Shown here: piece by piece, positions 10,239 to 19,224 of the stretch | How the letters are laid out: each line of letters opens with the position of its first letter | Position numbering within the stretch: position 1 is the stretch's first letter | NCBI GenBank assembly: GCA_026225475.1 | Contig: JAMFSU010000053.1 | Coordinates: forward strand, 62,001-126,000 | Direction of reading: 5' to 3' | Origin: Duganella sp. | GTDB taxonomy: Bacteria > Pseudomonadota > Gammaproteobacteria > Burkholderiales > Burkholderiaceae_D | Length of the DNA stretch: 64,000 bases | Program-made: the position numbers and the translations under genes | The notes under the pieces: generated by a model | What the model was told of the DNA's origin: nothing | Seen by the model: only the letters and a program-made list of their open reading frames with translations | The model's database searches: none

Positions 10239-11029
10239 TGAAAGACATCTCTTCGCGCGACAATCCACTCTATAAAGAGCTCAAACAACTAGCCACCAGT
10301 GCCCAGGCGCGCCGCAAGGCAGGGTGCAGTTTGCTCGAGGGCGTGCATCTGGCGCAGGCATTTTTGCAGCAGCAGGGCCGTGCCGACTATTGCGTGCTCG
10401 CCGAAAGTGCCGTGCACCACGCCGAAGTGGTGCCGCTGCTGGCGCAGTGTGAAGTCGCGGGCAGCCAATGTGTCTGCCTGCCCGACGCGCTGTATCAGGC
10501 GCTCAGCCAGGTTGAAAATGGCGTTGGCCTGTTGCTGGTGATTGCGACGCCGCAGCCGCAGGTACCGGCCCGATTGACGCGTTCTGCGGTATTGCTCGAT
10601 GGCTTGCAGGACCCCGGCAATCTCGGCTCGATCTTGCGCAGTGCCGCCGCAGCCGGGATCGCCCAGGTATTTTGCTCTCCCGGCACTGCCGCCGCCTGGT
10701 CACCCAAGGTTTTGCGCGCTGGCATGGGGGCACATTTCTTGCTGGAGATCATTGAGAATGCTGATTTGCTGGCCCTGAGCCGCAACACCGATATTCCATT
10801 GTTGGCGACCAGTTCGTATGCACAACATACAATCTTTGAAGCCGATCTGCGTCAGGATGTGGCATGGCTGTTCGGCCATGAAGGGCAGGGCGTCAGCGCG
10901 GCCTTGCTGGCGTCTGCCAGCACGCAGGTGGTGATTCCTCATCTGGGGGCAATGGAGTCGCTCAATGTGGCGGCAGCCGCGGCCGTGTGTTTCTTTGAGC
11001 AGGTTCGGCAACGGCAATTGAGTCGTTGA
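10238..11029 (+). CDS. SpoU/TrmH-family RNA 2'-O-methyltransferase
   Basis: This 263-residue protein belongs to the SPOUT class of S-adenosylmethionine-dependent rRNA or tRNA ribose methyltransferases. An N-terminal substrate-binding region (residues 1-100) begins SSRDNPLYKELKQLA. The C-terminal knot holds all three motifs: DGLQDPGNLGSILRSA, LFGHEGQGVS and PHLGAMESLNVAAAAAV, the last two forming the SAM pocket. The exact target (23S rRNA as for RlmB, or another) cannot be told. The ATG at 10238 overlaps the rnhB stop (TGATG); a GTG three bases earlier is also possible. It is coupled to the next gene in the same way. Confidence 0.9.
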   Translation: MKDISSRDNPLYKELKQLATSAQARRKAGCSLLEGVHLAQAFLQQQGRADYCVLAESAVHHAEVVPLLAQCEVAGSQCVCLPDALYQALSQVENGVGLLLVIATPQPQVPARLTRSAVLLDGLQDPGNLGSILRSAAAAGIAQVFCSPGTAAAWSPKVLRAGMGAHFLLEIIENADLLALSRNTDIPLLATSSYAQHTIFEADLRQDVAWLFGHEGQGVSAALLASASTQVVIPHLGAMESLNVAAAAAVCFFEQVRQRQLSR

Positions 11030-11517
11030 TGTCGCAGATGACCGCGTTACCCGCGACAATGTCTGATGTGCTCGCCTATTTTTGCGGGGGCTGGACTTTT
11101 ACGCGTGCCATGCAAGGACTCGATGGCAGTCCGCTCGGTAGCGCTGAAGGGCGTGCAGAGTTTCGGCCACAGGTCGCTGCGAATCACTTGCACTACGTTG
11201 AATCGGGCAAGCTGCAATTGCAGGCCGAGAAGCGCGCAATCAGCTTTTCGCGGCGCTTTGATTACCGCTGGCAGGATAGCTTGCTGGAGGTGTTCTTCGC
11301 CGACGGTCCGCAAATGGGCCAGCGCTATCAACACTATCGTTTTGATCCAATATCGCAAGTCTTGTTGCCAGTGGCCACGCATGTTTGCATAGATGATCAC
11401 TATGAAGGCCGTTACCAACTGATCGACCACGATCATTTCCGTTTGCAGACCCGTATTGAAGGGCCGCACAAAGCCTATCTATTGTTAAGTCATTTCAGCC
11501 GTGCCGCTGAAGCCTGA
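11029..11517 (+). CDS. DUF6314 family protein
   Basis: This is a 162-residue soluble protein that I recognise as DUF6314-like; its function is unknown. It shows a pattern of short beta strands with many aromatic residues, such as YFCGGWTFTRAM near the start, then SGKLQLQAEKRAISFSRRFDYRW, and HVCIDDHYEGRYQLID near the end, suggestive of a small ligand-binding barrel. There is no signal peptide or membrane segment. Its ATG overlaps the methyltransferase stop, so it is the last gene of the long lipid A/rnhB operon. It meets ppsR convergently with a 27-base gap. Confidence 0.7.
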   Translation: MSQMTALPATMSDVLAYFCGGWTFTRAMQGLDGSPLGSAEGRAEFRPQVAANHLHYVESGKLQLQAEKRAISFSRRFDYRWQDSLLEVFFADGPQMGQRYQHYRFDPISQVLLPVATHVCIDDHYEGRYQLIDHDHFRLQTRIEGPHKAYLLLSHFSRAAEA

Positions 11518-11544
11518 AGGCGTCAGCGGGCAGTCTGGGCCTGC

Positions 11545-12399
11545 TTAGCGGTTTTCCGGCTTGATTTCCTGCAGAATGGTCGCGGCAATTTCTTCAATCG
11601 ATTTGGCCGTCGATGACATCCAGCGTATGCCTTCTCTGCGCATCATCTTTTCCGCTTCATTGACTTCATAACGGCAATTCTCGATGGCAGCATATTTACT
11701 GCCGGGACGACGCTCATTACGTACTTCGGCCAGACGTTCTGGCGCAATGGTCAGACCAAAAATCTTCTTCTTGAAATTGATCAAGCCGCTCGGTAATTTA
11801 TCGCGCTCGAAATCATCGGGAATCAGCGGGTAATTGGCCGCCTTGATGCCATATTGCATGGCCAGATAGAGGCTGGTCGGGGTCTTGCCCGAACGCGATA
11901 CGCCGACCAGGATCACATCTGCCGCCGACAGGTTCTTGTTGGACTGTCCGTCATCATGTGCTAGCGAGAAATTGATCGCTTCAATGCGATTCTTGTACTC
12001 TTCTGAATCGGCGGTGTTATGGCTGCGACCAATGGTATGCGTGGACTTGACGCCGAGTTCCTGTTCCAGCGGTTCGACGAAGGTCTGGAACAAATCCATA
12101 TGCATCGCGCGCGCCTTACGAATCACCACTGACAAATCGGGCTTGACCAAGGTGGAAAACACGATGGGTGCCTTTCCGTCGACATCGGCCACTTCATTGA
12201 TGCGACGGGTTGCGTCATGGGCCTTGTCGAGTGTATCGACAAATGGCAGTCGAACTTGTTTAAAGCGCAACTCGAACTGGCTGAGCACAGAGTGGCCCAA
12301 AGTTTCGGCGGTAATGCCGGTACCATCGGAGACGAAGAAAACTGTGCGGTTGGCCAGAGGCAGCGGAACGGGGTAGGACGATGGCGCGAGATCGAGCAT
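11545..12399 (-). CDS. ppsR: PEP synthase regulatory protein (bifunctional kinase/pyrophosphorylase)
   Basis: PpsR (PSRP, DUF299) inactivates PEP synthase by ADP-dependent phosphorylation of a Thr and reactivates it by phosphate-dependent dephosphorylation. The 284-residue protein shows [17 protein letters not shown] at the N-terminus and the P-loop-like [15 protein letters not shown] near residue 155, both family hallmarks, plus the C-terminal segment [13 protein letters not shown] 12399 was chosen because the upstream extension to 12477 has no family similarity; there is no strong ribosome site. The target gene ppsA is transcribed divergently 338 bases away, the usual arrangement. Confidence 0.95.
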   Translation of the reverse strand: MLDLAPSSYPVPLPLANRTVFFVSDGTGITAETLGHSVLSQFELRFKQVRLPFVDTLDKAHDATRRINEVADVDGKAPIVFSTLVKPDLSVVIRKARAMHMDLFQTFVEPLEQELGVKSTHTIGRSHNTADSEEYKNRIEAINFSLAHDDGQSNKNLSAADVILVGVSRSGKTPTSLYLAMQYGIKAANYPLIPDDFERDKLPSGLINFKKKIFGLTIAPERLAEVRNERRPGSKYAAIENCRYEVNEAEKMMRREGIRWMSSTAKSIEEIAATILQEIKPENR

Positions 12400-12737
12400 G
12401 ATGTTGTTGAAAATAAACAATAAAAAATAAATGGTGGAATGAACAAAATGCTGGCTAGCCTGTAAAATGCCATGCAACAGATTGAGAAGCTAGCTCAAAA
12501 TGATTCAAAACGTGTTGCGTAAATTGACCGAATACATGTGGCTGTTTGCGTTGCCAAACAGTGTCGGCATGGTCGCGCGCCGTTCGTGTCATGTCATGCT
12601 CCAGGTCAGCAAGGCAGTTGCTAGTGCTATTGCTTCAGCAGTTATACCGATTATGTCGCCTTCGTCACAGAAAAACAAAGAACAAATGACGCCGGGTGTG
12701 CACGCACAGATTTCTTATCATCAAACTAGAGGTTGTT
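12400..12737. other. ppsR-ppsA divergent intergenic region
   Basis: This 338-base stretch must hold the promoters of both ppsR and ppsA. A perfect seven-base inverted repeat CTGTTTG/CAAACAG with a six-base spacer lies at 12542-12561 and could be an operator or leader hairpin. An open frame of 98 codons crosses into ppsA but has no ribosome site and no family resemblance, so I do not call it a gene. The AGAGG just before ATG 12738 is the ppsA ribosome site. Confidence 0.5.
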
Positions 12738-15164
12738 ATGTCCAACGCAGTAAACATGGGTTCTGCCCAGGGGGCCGCTTACGTAGTCTCCTTTGAAAAT
12801 CTTCGCATGACGGATGTGGAATCCGTCGGTGGCAAGAATGCCTCGCTGGGTGAAATGATCAGCCAATTGGCTGGTGCTGGGGTGCGTGTCCCTGGTGGCT
12901 TTGCGACCACGGCACAGGCTTTTCGGGACTTTCTGGAACACAGCGTCAATGGCGGCGCAACCTTGGCGCAACGCATTGCCGATCGCCTTGCCACGTTAGA
13001 CATCGAAGATGTGCGGGCACTGGCGCAAGCTGGTGGCGAGATCCGTCAGTGGATCATCGATACGCCGTTCCAGCCGCGTCTGGAACAGGAAATCAACGCA
13101 TTCTACGAAAAGCTGGTCGCTGACTCGACCGCTGAAATGTCGTTCGCCGTGCGCTCGTCTGCGACGGCAGAAGACTTGCCTGATGCATCTTTTGCTGGTC
13201 AGCAAGAAACCTTCCTCAATGTCGTCGGTATCGACAACGTGCTCGAAGCGATGAAGCACGTATTCGCTTCGCTATACAACGACCGCGCGATTTCGTATCG
13301 CGTTCACAAGGGCTTTACCCACGCGGAAGTCGCGTTGTCGGCTGGCGTGCAGCGCATGGTGCGTTCCGATGTTGGTGCTGCCGGTGTGATGTTTACCCTC
13401 GACACCGAATCGGGCTTCAAGGATGTGGTGTTCATTACTTCCAGCTACGGCCTCGGTGAAACCGTGGTGCAGGGGGCGGTCAATCCTGACGAATTCTATG
13501 TCCACAAGCCGATGCTGGAACAAGGCAAGCTGCCGATCATCCGTCGCAACATCGGCTCCAAGCTGATCAAAATGGAGTTCACCGGTGAAGCTAAGGCGGG
13601 CCGTTCGGTCAAGACCGTCGACGTGCCGGTGGAAATGCGTAACCGTTACTCGCTCAACGATGCCGAAATCGTCGAATTGGCCAAGTACGCCACCATCATC
13701 GAAAAGCATTATCAACGTCCGATGGACATCGAATGGGGCAAGGATGGCCGGGACGGCAAGCTGTACATCCTGCAGGCACGTCCAGAAACCGTGAAGTCGC
13801 AGCAAAAGGCCACTGACGCGCAACAGCGCTTCAAACTGAAGGGTTCCAGCAGCGTGTTGGCAACTGGTCGTGCAATTGGCCAAAAGATCGGTGCCGGTCC
13901 GGTGCGCGTGATTCGCGATGCGTCTGAAATGGAACGCGTGCAACCTGGCGACGTGCTGGTGGCTGACATGACCGATCCTAACTGGGAACCGGTCATGAAG
14001 CGTGCCGCAGCGATCGTCACCAATCGTGGTGGCCGTACCTGCCATGCGGCGATCATTGCGCGTGAACTGGGTGTACCGGCAGTGGTTGGTTGTGGCGATG
14101 CAACCGATGTGCTCAAAGACGGCACGCTGGTGACGGTTTCCTGCGCCGAGGGCGATGAAGGCAAGATTTACGACGGTTTGCTGGAAACGGAAATCACCGA
14201 AGTGGCGCGCGGCGAATTGCCTGCGATTCCATTGAAGATCATGATGAACGTCGGCAACCCGCAACTGGCATTCGACTTCCAGTCGATTCCGAACAACGGC
14301 GTCGGTCTGGCACGTCTGGAATTCATCATCAACAACAATATCGGTGTGCATCCACGCGCGATCCTGGAATACCCGAATATCGATGCTGATCTGAAAAAAG
14401 CGGTGGAATCGGTAGCACGCGGCCATGCCTCGCCGAAGGCATTCTATGTCGACAAATTGGCCGAAGGAATTGCCACGATTGCCGCCGCGTTTTGGCCCAA
14501 GCCGGTCATCGTGCGCTTGTCCGACTTCAAGTCGAACGAGTACAAGAAGCTGATCGGCGGTTCGCGCTACGAGCCTGATGAAGAAAACCCGATGCTGGGT
14601 TTTCGTGGTGCGGCACGTTACCTGTCGGCTGATTTTGCCGAAGCATTCGAAATGGAATGCCAGGCCATGAAGCGTGTGCGTAACGACATGGGCCTGACCA
14701 ACGTCGAAATCATGGTGCCATTCGTGCGTACGCTGGGCCAAGCCGAAAAAGTCATCGGCTTGCTCGGCAAGAACGGCCTCAAGCGCGGTGAAAACGGTTT
14801 GCGCGTAATCATGATGTGCGAAGTGCCATCCAATGCGATTTTGGCGGAACAATTCTTGGAGCATTTCGACGGCTTCTCGATCGGTTCCAATGATTTGACC
14901 CAGTTGACGCTGGGCCTGGACCGCGATTCCGGCATGGAATTGCTGGCGGCCGATTTCGATGAGCGTGATCCTGCCTTGCAGGCCTTGCTGAGCAAGGTTA
15001 TCTCGACTTGTCTGGCCAAGGGTAAATACGTTGGTATCTGTGGTCAGGGTCCTTCGGATCATCCTGATTTCGCCGAATGGCTGATGAAGCAAGGGATTGA
15101 GTCTATTTCTCTTAATCCTGATTCGGTCATCGACACTTGGCAGAAGCTGGCCACCGTGAAGTAA
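12738..15164 (+). CDS. ppsA: Phosphoenolpyruvate synthase
   Basis: PpsA converts pyruvate, ATP and water to PEP, AMP and phosphate, the gluconeogenic entry from pyruvate or lactate. The 808-residue protein has the N-terminal ATP-grasp-like domain with [14 protein letters not shown], the swivelling phosphohistidine domain with [15 protein letters not shown] (catalytic His), and the C-terminal PEP/pyruvate-binding barrel with [11 protein letters not shown] and the catalytic Cys in [17 protein letters not shown] 12738 follows AGAGG by a few bases and gives the normal N-terminus. It stands alone, ends at a strong terminator, and is presumably controlled by the divergent ppsR product. Confidence 0.97.
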   Translation: MSNAVNMGSAQGAAYVVSFENLRMTDVESVGGKNASLGEMISQLAGAGVRVPGGFATTAQAFRDFLEHSVNGGATLAQRIADRLATLDIEDVRALAQAGGEIRQWIIDTPFQPRLEQEINAFYEKLVADSTAEMSFAVRSSATAEDLPDASFAGQQETFLNVVGIDNVLEAMKHVFASLYNDRAISYRVHKGFTHAEVALSAGVQRMVRSDVGAAGVMFTLDTESGFKDVVFITSSYGLGETVVQGAVNPDEFYVHKPMLEQGKLPIIRRNIGSKLIKMEFTGEAKAGRSVKTVDVPVEMRNRYSLNDAEIVELAKYATIIEKHYQRPMDIEWGKDGRDGKLYILQARPETVKSQQKATDAQQRFKLKGSSSVLATGRAIGQKIGAGPVRVIRDASEMERVQPGDVLVADMTDPNWEPVMKRAAAIVTNRGGRTCHAAIIARELGVPAVVGCGDATDVLKDGTLVTVSCAEGDEGKIYDGLLETEITEVARGELPAIPLKIMMNVGNPQLAFDFQSIPNNGVGLARLEFIINNNIGVHPRAILEYPNIDADLKKAVESVARGHASPKAFYVDKLAEGIATIAAAFWPKPVIVRLSDFKSNEYKKLIGGSRYEPDEENPMLGFRGAARYLSADFAEAFEMECQAMKRVRNDMGLTNVEIMVPFVRTLGQAEKVIGLLGKNGLKRGENGLRVIMMCEVPSNAILAEQFLEHFDGFSIGSNDLTQLTLGLDRDSGMELLAADFDERDPALQALLSKVISTCLAKGKYVGICGQGPSDHPDFAEWLMKQGIESISLNPDSVIDTWQKLATVK

Positions 15165-15200
15165 GGCCTAACACAGGCAAGTTAGCTTGCTTAAATACGA

Positions 15201-15236
15201 AAACGCGGACTTATCGTCCGCGTTTTTGTTTTTTTG
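15201..15236 (+). terminator. Intrinsic terminator of ppsA
   Basis: A ten-base perfect stem, AAACGCGGAC and GTCCGCGTTT, with a five-base loop at 15201-15225 is followed by a long T-rich run to 15236. It lies 36 bases after the ppsA stop. Confidence 0.92.
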
Positions 15237-15333
15237 GGGGTGTAGACTGTTAAAGTTTGGTCCGCAAGCGCAATAATTTTGCTTTCAACTTGGCTTTTCC
15301 GGCGTGCAGTTAGTCGAATAATGAGGAAACAAC

Positions 15334-15768
15334 ATGATGGGATGGGCAATATGGTGCATTGCAGCTGGCGTGGCCGTCGGCGTGGAGATGTTCACCGGCA
15401 CCTTCTACTTATTAATGATTGCTATCGGTCTGCTGGCGGGTGCGCTAGCGGCCTGGCAGGGCCTGATGGCGGAGTGGCAGTTGTTGGTTGCCGCCATCGT
15501 CGGATTGATTGCATTAGGCTTGTTGCGGCGCAGCCGTTTCGGTCGTCGTCCTGGTGCTGATGCGGCACGCGATCCCAATATCAATCTGGATATTGGGCAA
15601 GGCATTTTGGTGGATGGCTGGAGCGAAATCGATGGTCGACATACAGCGCGGGTACGTTATCGCGGCGCTGAATGGGACGTTGAACTTGCCGCAGGCAGTC
15701 CGGTGCAAGCCGGTAATTTCATCATTCGAGAAATCCGAGGCAGTCGCTTGATTGTCTCTCATTGTTAA
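15334..15768 (+). CDS. NfeD-like membrane protein (short form)
   Basis: This 144-residue protein has two or three N-terminal hydrophobic helices (about residues 5-25, 28-46 and 48-64) and a small C-terminal beta domain starting near GQGILVDGWSEIDG, resembling the OB-fold of NfeD proteins. Short NfeD proteins partner SPFH/stomatin proteins in membrane microdomains and membrane-protein quality control, and the SPFH gene follows after 11 bases. The ATG at 15334, preceded by GAGGAAAC, was chosen; ATG 15337 is equally possible. It corresponds to E. coli YbbK/QmcA-associated YbbJ by context. Confidence 0.88.
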   Translation: MMGWAIWCIAAGVAVGVEMFTGTFYLLMIAIGLLAGALAAWQGLMAEWQLLVAAIVGLIALGLLRRSRFGRRPGADAARDPNINLDIGQGILVDGWSEIDGRHTARVRYRGAEWDVELAAGSPVQAGNFIIREIRGSRLIVSHC

Positions 15769-15779
15769 GGAGAATTCCC

Positions 15780-16694
15780 ATGTTCGGTAGCGTAACTTTA
15801 GTTATTTTTCTCATCGTCGTCATTTTCGTGGTCAAGACCATCAAGGTCGTACCGCAGCAACATGCCTGGGTGGTCGAGCGGCTCGGCAAATATCACGCCA
15901 CGCTGGGGCCTGGCTTGAATATCGTGGTGCCGTTCATCGATCGCATCGCCTACAAGCATGTGCTCAAGGAAATCCCGCTCGATGTGCCACCACAGGTTTG
16001 CATCACGCGCGACAACACGCAATTGCAGGTCGACGGCATCCTGTATTTCCAGATCACCGATCCGATGCGCGCTTCCTATGGCTCGTCGAACTATATCGCT
16101 GCCATTACCCAGTTGGCGCAAACCACCTTGCGTTCGGTGATCGGCAAGATGGAACTCGACAAGACCTTTGAGGAACGCGATCACATCAACACCACCATCG
16201 TCAGCGCCATTGATGAGTCGGCGCAAAACTGGGGTGTGAAGGTGTTGCGTTACGAAATCAAGGACTTGACGCCACCGAAGGAAATTCTGCACGCGATGCA
16301 GGCGCAGATCACTGCCGAGCGTGAAAAGCGCGCATTGATCGCGGCGTCGGAAGGGCGCAAGCAGGAACAGATCAATATCGCTACCGGTGAACGTGAAGCC
16401 TCCATCGCCAAATCCGAAGGTGAGAAGCAAGCCTCGATCAACCGCGCCGAAGGTCAGGCTGCAGCGATTCTGGCCATTGCCGAAGCGAGTGCCGAAGCGA
16501 TCCGCAAGACAGCATCAGCGATTCAGTCTCCGGGTGGTTCGGATGCAGTCAATCTGAAAGTGGCGGAGCAATATGTCGCCGCCTTTGCCCAACTGGCCAA
16601 GACCAATAACTCGGTAATCGTGCCCGCCAATCTGGGGGATATGAGTTCCTTGATTGCCAGTGCGATGCAGGTGGTGAAGTCGCAAAGTAAATAA
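15780..16694 (+). CDS. qmcA: SPFH/stomatin-family protein (QmcA-like)
   Basis: This is a 304-residue stomatin/prohibitin-like protein: an N-terminal membrane anchor (residues 3-22), then the SPFH domain from VVPQQHAWVVERLGKYHATLGPGLN to about residue 190, and an alanine/glutamate-rich helical tail with repeated EGEKQASINRAEGQAAAI heptad-like sequence. Members form oligomers in lipid microdomains and modulate FtsH or other membrane proteases. ATG 15780 follows AAGGAG with seven-base spacing, which decides the start over an upstream TTG. It is co-transcribed with the NfeD-like gene and ends at a shared bidirectional terminator. Confidence 0.92.
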   Translation: MFGSVTLVIFLIVVIFVVKTIKVVPQQHAWVVERLGKYHATLGPGLNIVVPFIDRIAYKHVLKEIPLDVPPQVCITRDNTQLQVDGILYFQITDPMRASYGSSNYIAAITQLAQTTLRSVIGKMELDKTFEERDHINTTIVSAIDESAQNWGVKVLRYEIKDLTPPKEILHAMQAQITAEREKRALIAASEGRKQEQINIATGEREASIAKSEGEKQASINRAEGQAAAILAIAEASAEAIRKTASAIQSPGGSDAVNLKVAEQYVAAFAQLAKTNNSVIVPANLGDMSSLIASAMQVVKSQSK

Positions 16695-16712
16695 AGCCAG
16701 TCGAGAAGTTTG

Positions 16713-16750
16713 AAAACGCCTGACGCCTTGGTTGCGCTCAGGCGTTTTGT
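16713..16750. terminator. Bidirectional terminator between qmcA and sensor kinase
   Basis: An 11-base perfect stem, AAAACGCCTGA (16713-16723) and TCAGGCGTTTT (16738-16748), gives T runs on both strands. The right arm includes the TGA stop codon of the minus-strand kinase, so the last codon of that gene is part of the hairpin. Confidence 0.9.
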
Positions 16751-18159
16751 CTTTCTGGATGGAGGATATTGTGGTTCTCTGGATGCTGGTCAGCTTCATC
16801 GGCGACATCGAGTGCGTCATACGGCAACAGAATATCCACGCACAATCCACGCTCCAGGCGATTGAACGCCTTGATGGTGCCGCCATGGGCTTCAATAATG
16901 CGGCGTGCAATCGTCAATCCCAGGCCATAGCCATGGCTGTTTTTCTGGGTGCGGCTGCTGCGGAAAAACGGTTCGAAGATCAACTGCACTTCCTCTTCCG
17001 GCACGCCTGGCCCGTGATCGATCACCGAAATCAGCAAACGTTGTTTGTCTCGGTCGACCTGAGTATTGATGGCAATCGTGGTGCCAGTGGCGGTTTGCTT
17101 GATGGCATTACGTACGACGTTTTCGATTGCCCGATGCAGTAGTTCGGCGCCACCTTTGATGATCACATTGCAGCGAGCGCAGCCGTCGACATGACGATCG
17201 TTGGCTTCCGCTTCGAAGCGGGCATCATTGATGATGTCGTCGAGCAATTCTTCCATGCGTATTGGCTCTTCCATGGTGCCGGTTACACCGGCTTCCAGCC
17301 GCGACAGGGTCAGCAATTCGCCGACCAGGCGATCCATGCGTACGCCTTCGCGCTCTATTCGTTCTATCGTTGCTGCGGTTTTTTCCGGTTGCAGGCGCGC
17401 CAGCCCGATTGAGGCCTGCATGCGCGCAATCGGCGAGCGCAACTCATGCGAGACGTCATGCAGCAGGCGACGCTGGCTATCCATTGCAGCGCGCAACTTG
17501 TCGGTCATGCCGTCAAAGTCGCGGCCGAGGTCAGACAGTTCGTCATTGCGTTTGCCCATCCGCGGTTCCAGACGGCTGCTGAGATTGCCCGAAGCGGCGT
17601 CGGCAAAGGCAGACTTGAGCTGACGTATAGGTTGCGAGAAATACCAGGCCAGCAGTAAGGCGAAGATGAAACTGGCGATCGTTGAGATGGTCATCGGCAT
17701 CACCGGCAAAAACGGCCGTGGCGGCCGGTCTTCGTGCAACAATAAACCCAGGCCGGAACCCGTTGGCGAGGACATGAACATGAGGTAAGTATGCCCGTCG
17801 CTGGCCGTGACTTGCCCTACGACATTGATGTCGGGATGGTCATTGAGCACCGAGCGCGCTTCTTTGATTAGTTGCTGCGGCACGTCGCGGCCCAGCAATT
17901 CGTGTTGATTTTCATCGACGGCATAGATGCGGCGCCGTTCACCACTGAGAATGAGCTTACGCAAGGCATCCGTGCCACCGTATTGCAAGGTGGCGACGGA
18001 AGATTTGATCAGGAAGGCGGCTGGCGGACTAAGGTCGAGGTCGTTGCTGCGCTGGTTGCGGGCGCGGTTCTCCAGCGAGAACATGAAGCCCACCGTGAAC
18101 GTGGTGGTCAGTTGCGCCACCATGATGAAGAAAAAGAATTTCCAGAACAGCCGGCCCAT
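16738..18159 (-). CDS. CpxA-like sensor histidine kinase
   Basis: This 473-residue inner-membrane kinase pairs with the response regulator three bases upstream. It has an N-terminal membrane helix (residues 8-27), a periplasmic sensor of about 130 residues, a second helix (about 155-175), a HAMP domain beginning YFSQPIRQLKSAF, the H-box LLHDVSHELRSPIARMQ, an N-box ENVVRNAIKQT, and the G-boxes DHGPGVP and GYGLGLTIARR. The periplasmic start LDLSPPAA and overall layout resemble CpxA/RstB kinases. A CARC pair lies between the H- and N-boxes. The ligand is unknown. Its stop codon lies inside the bidirectional terminator. Confidence 0.92.
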   Translation of the reverse strand: MGRLFWKFFFFIMVAQLTTTFTVGFMFSLENRARNQRSNDLDLSPPAAFLIKSSVATLQYGGTDALRKLILSGERRRIYAVDENQHELLGRDVPQQLIKEARSVLNDHPDINVVGQVTASDGHTYLMFMSSPTGSGLGLLLHEDRPPRPFLPVMPMTISTIASFIFALLLAWYFSQPIRQLKSAFADAASGNLSSRLEPRMGKRNDELSDLGRDFDGMTDKLRAAMDSQRRLLHDVSHELRSPIARMQASIGLARLQPEKTAATIERIEREGVRMDRLVGELLTLSRLEAGVTGTMEEPIRMEELLDDIINDARFEAEANDRHVDGCARCNVIIKGGAELLHRAIENVVRNAIKQTATGTTIAINTQVDRDKQRLLISVIDHGPGVPEEEVQLIFEPFFRSSRTQKNSHGYGLGLTIARRIIEAHGGTIKAFNRLERGLCVDILLPYDALDVADEADQHPENHNILHPERQNA

Positions 18160-18162
18160 TCA

Positions 18163-18852
18163 TCACTCCTTGATGAATTGGTAGCCTAATCGATAAACGG
18201 TTTGAATGCAGGATTTGTCACTGCCCAGCGAAGCGATTTTTTGGCGAATGCTGCTCAGGTGGACATCGATATTGCGGTCGAAGCGCGCCAGTGGACGGCC
18301 CAGGCCTTGTTCAGACAGATTTTGCTTGCTGACCGGCTTGCCGGCATTGCGCGCCAGCACTTCGAGCAGATTGAATTCGCTGCTGGTCAATTCCAGTGGC
18401 TTGCCGGACCAGGTAGCGCGGCGTTGTTCCGGCCACATTGACAATGCACCTACGGCCAACGGCGAATAGGGGCTGTGTTCGGTATTCTCGGTCACAGTGC
18501 GACGCAGAATCGCCCGCACACGTGCAGTCAGTTCGCGCGGCGTGCAGGGTTTCGGCACATAGTCGTCAGCGCCCAGTTCCAGTCCGATGATGCGGTCGGT
18601 ATCGTCGCCCTTGGCGGTCAGCATGAGGACCGGCAAATTGCTCTTGGCACGGATGCGGCGCAGGGTTTCCAGGCCGTTGAGGCCCGGCATCATGACATCC
18701 AGCACGACAATGGCGTATTGATTGGTCAGCGCTTCAGTGACGCCGGATTCACCATCATGGGCGACGCGTACTTCAAATTTTTCTTGCTCCAGATATTCTC
18801 TGAGCATGTCAACGAGTTCAATGTCGTCGTCGATCAACAATACTTTAGACAT
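18163..18852 (-). CDS. CpxR-like OmpR-family response regulator
   Basis: This is a 229-residue two-domain DNA-binding regulator. The receiver has the acidic pair in LLIDDDIELVD, the phospho-acceptor Asp in VVLDVMMPG near residue 52, and the Lys in DYVPKPCTPREL. The C-terminal winged helix contains LELTSSEFNLLEVLA and ends YRLGYQFIKE. The segment LSEQGLGRPLARFDRNIDVHLS is close to the corresponding stretch of E. coli CpxR, so envelope stress is a plausible signal, by inference. It is the first gene of a two-gene operon with the kinase; the region upstream carries a long inverted repeat that may be its operator. Confidence 0.92.
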   Translation of the reverse strand: MSKVLLIDDDIELVDMLREYLEQEKFEVRVAHDGESGVTEALTNQYAIVVLDVMMPGLNGLETLRRIRAKSNLPVLMLTAKGDDTDRIIGLELGADDYVPKPCTPRELTARVRAILRRTVTENTEHSPYSPLAVGALSMWPEQRRATWSGKPLELTSSEFNLLEVLARNAGKPVSKQNLSEQGLGRPLARFDRNIDVHLSSIRQKIASLGSDKSCIQTVYRLGYQFIKE

Positions 18853-19224
18853 CGTCGTTTATTCGCCTTATATGGTTTCTGGGTTACTTTGATTCGTGCA
18901 ATGATATTCTCAAAATAGTTCAATACATATCTCGGTAACGATTGGTGTCTTGATCTTTACATTATTTAACGGAACTTTTTTGTGGATAAATAACTTCAGT
19001 AACTGAAGTTGTTTATTTGCAATTGTTCAAGTCCGTCAGGGCGGTACGACGGGTTCTTGCGGGCAGTAGACTGGTTTTTTGCCGCTAGGATAAGAGGGTT
19101 GCGTCGATATAATTTCACATTGTTATACTGAAATTTACATAAGTGAGCATTTGAAATTGAGCAAATAAATCTGGATTTAAAACTGGAGCACGGTCTGCCC
19201 CATGCATGAAGAACAGGAGGGATC
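18853..19224. other. Divergent intergenic region, two-component operon and TPR gene
   Basis: This 372-base AT-rich stretch holds no gene I can support. It separates the minus-strand response regulator from the plus-strand TPR gene, so it should carry both promoters. It contains a long inverted repeat (18986-19016) and a TTTAC-N4-TTTAA pair (18956-18969) that faintly resembles a reversed CpxR box. The AGGAGGG at 19214-19220 is the ribosome site of the TPR gene. Confidence 0.5.
18986..19016. repeat. 14-base inverted repeat upstream of response regulator
   Basis: The arms ATAAATAACTTCAG (18986-18999) and CTGAAGTTGTTTAT (19003-19016) are complementary with one mismatch and a three-base centre. 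The inner eight bases, AACTTCAG/CTGAAGTT, are perfect. There is no T run, so an operator is more likely than a terminator. Confidence 0.6.

Noticed and set aside
12500-12796. 98-codon open frame upstream of and overlapping ppsA
   Set aside because: No ribosome site, no recognisable family, and it runs out of frame into ppsA; the region should be promoter.
13272-15092. 606-codon open frame antisense to ppsA
   Set aside because: It mirrors the codon bias of ppsA on the other strand, is rich in His/Arg/Gln/Asp and matches no family I know.
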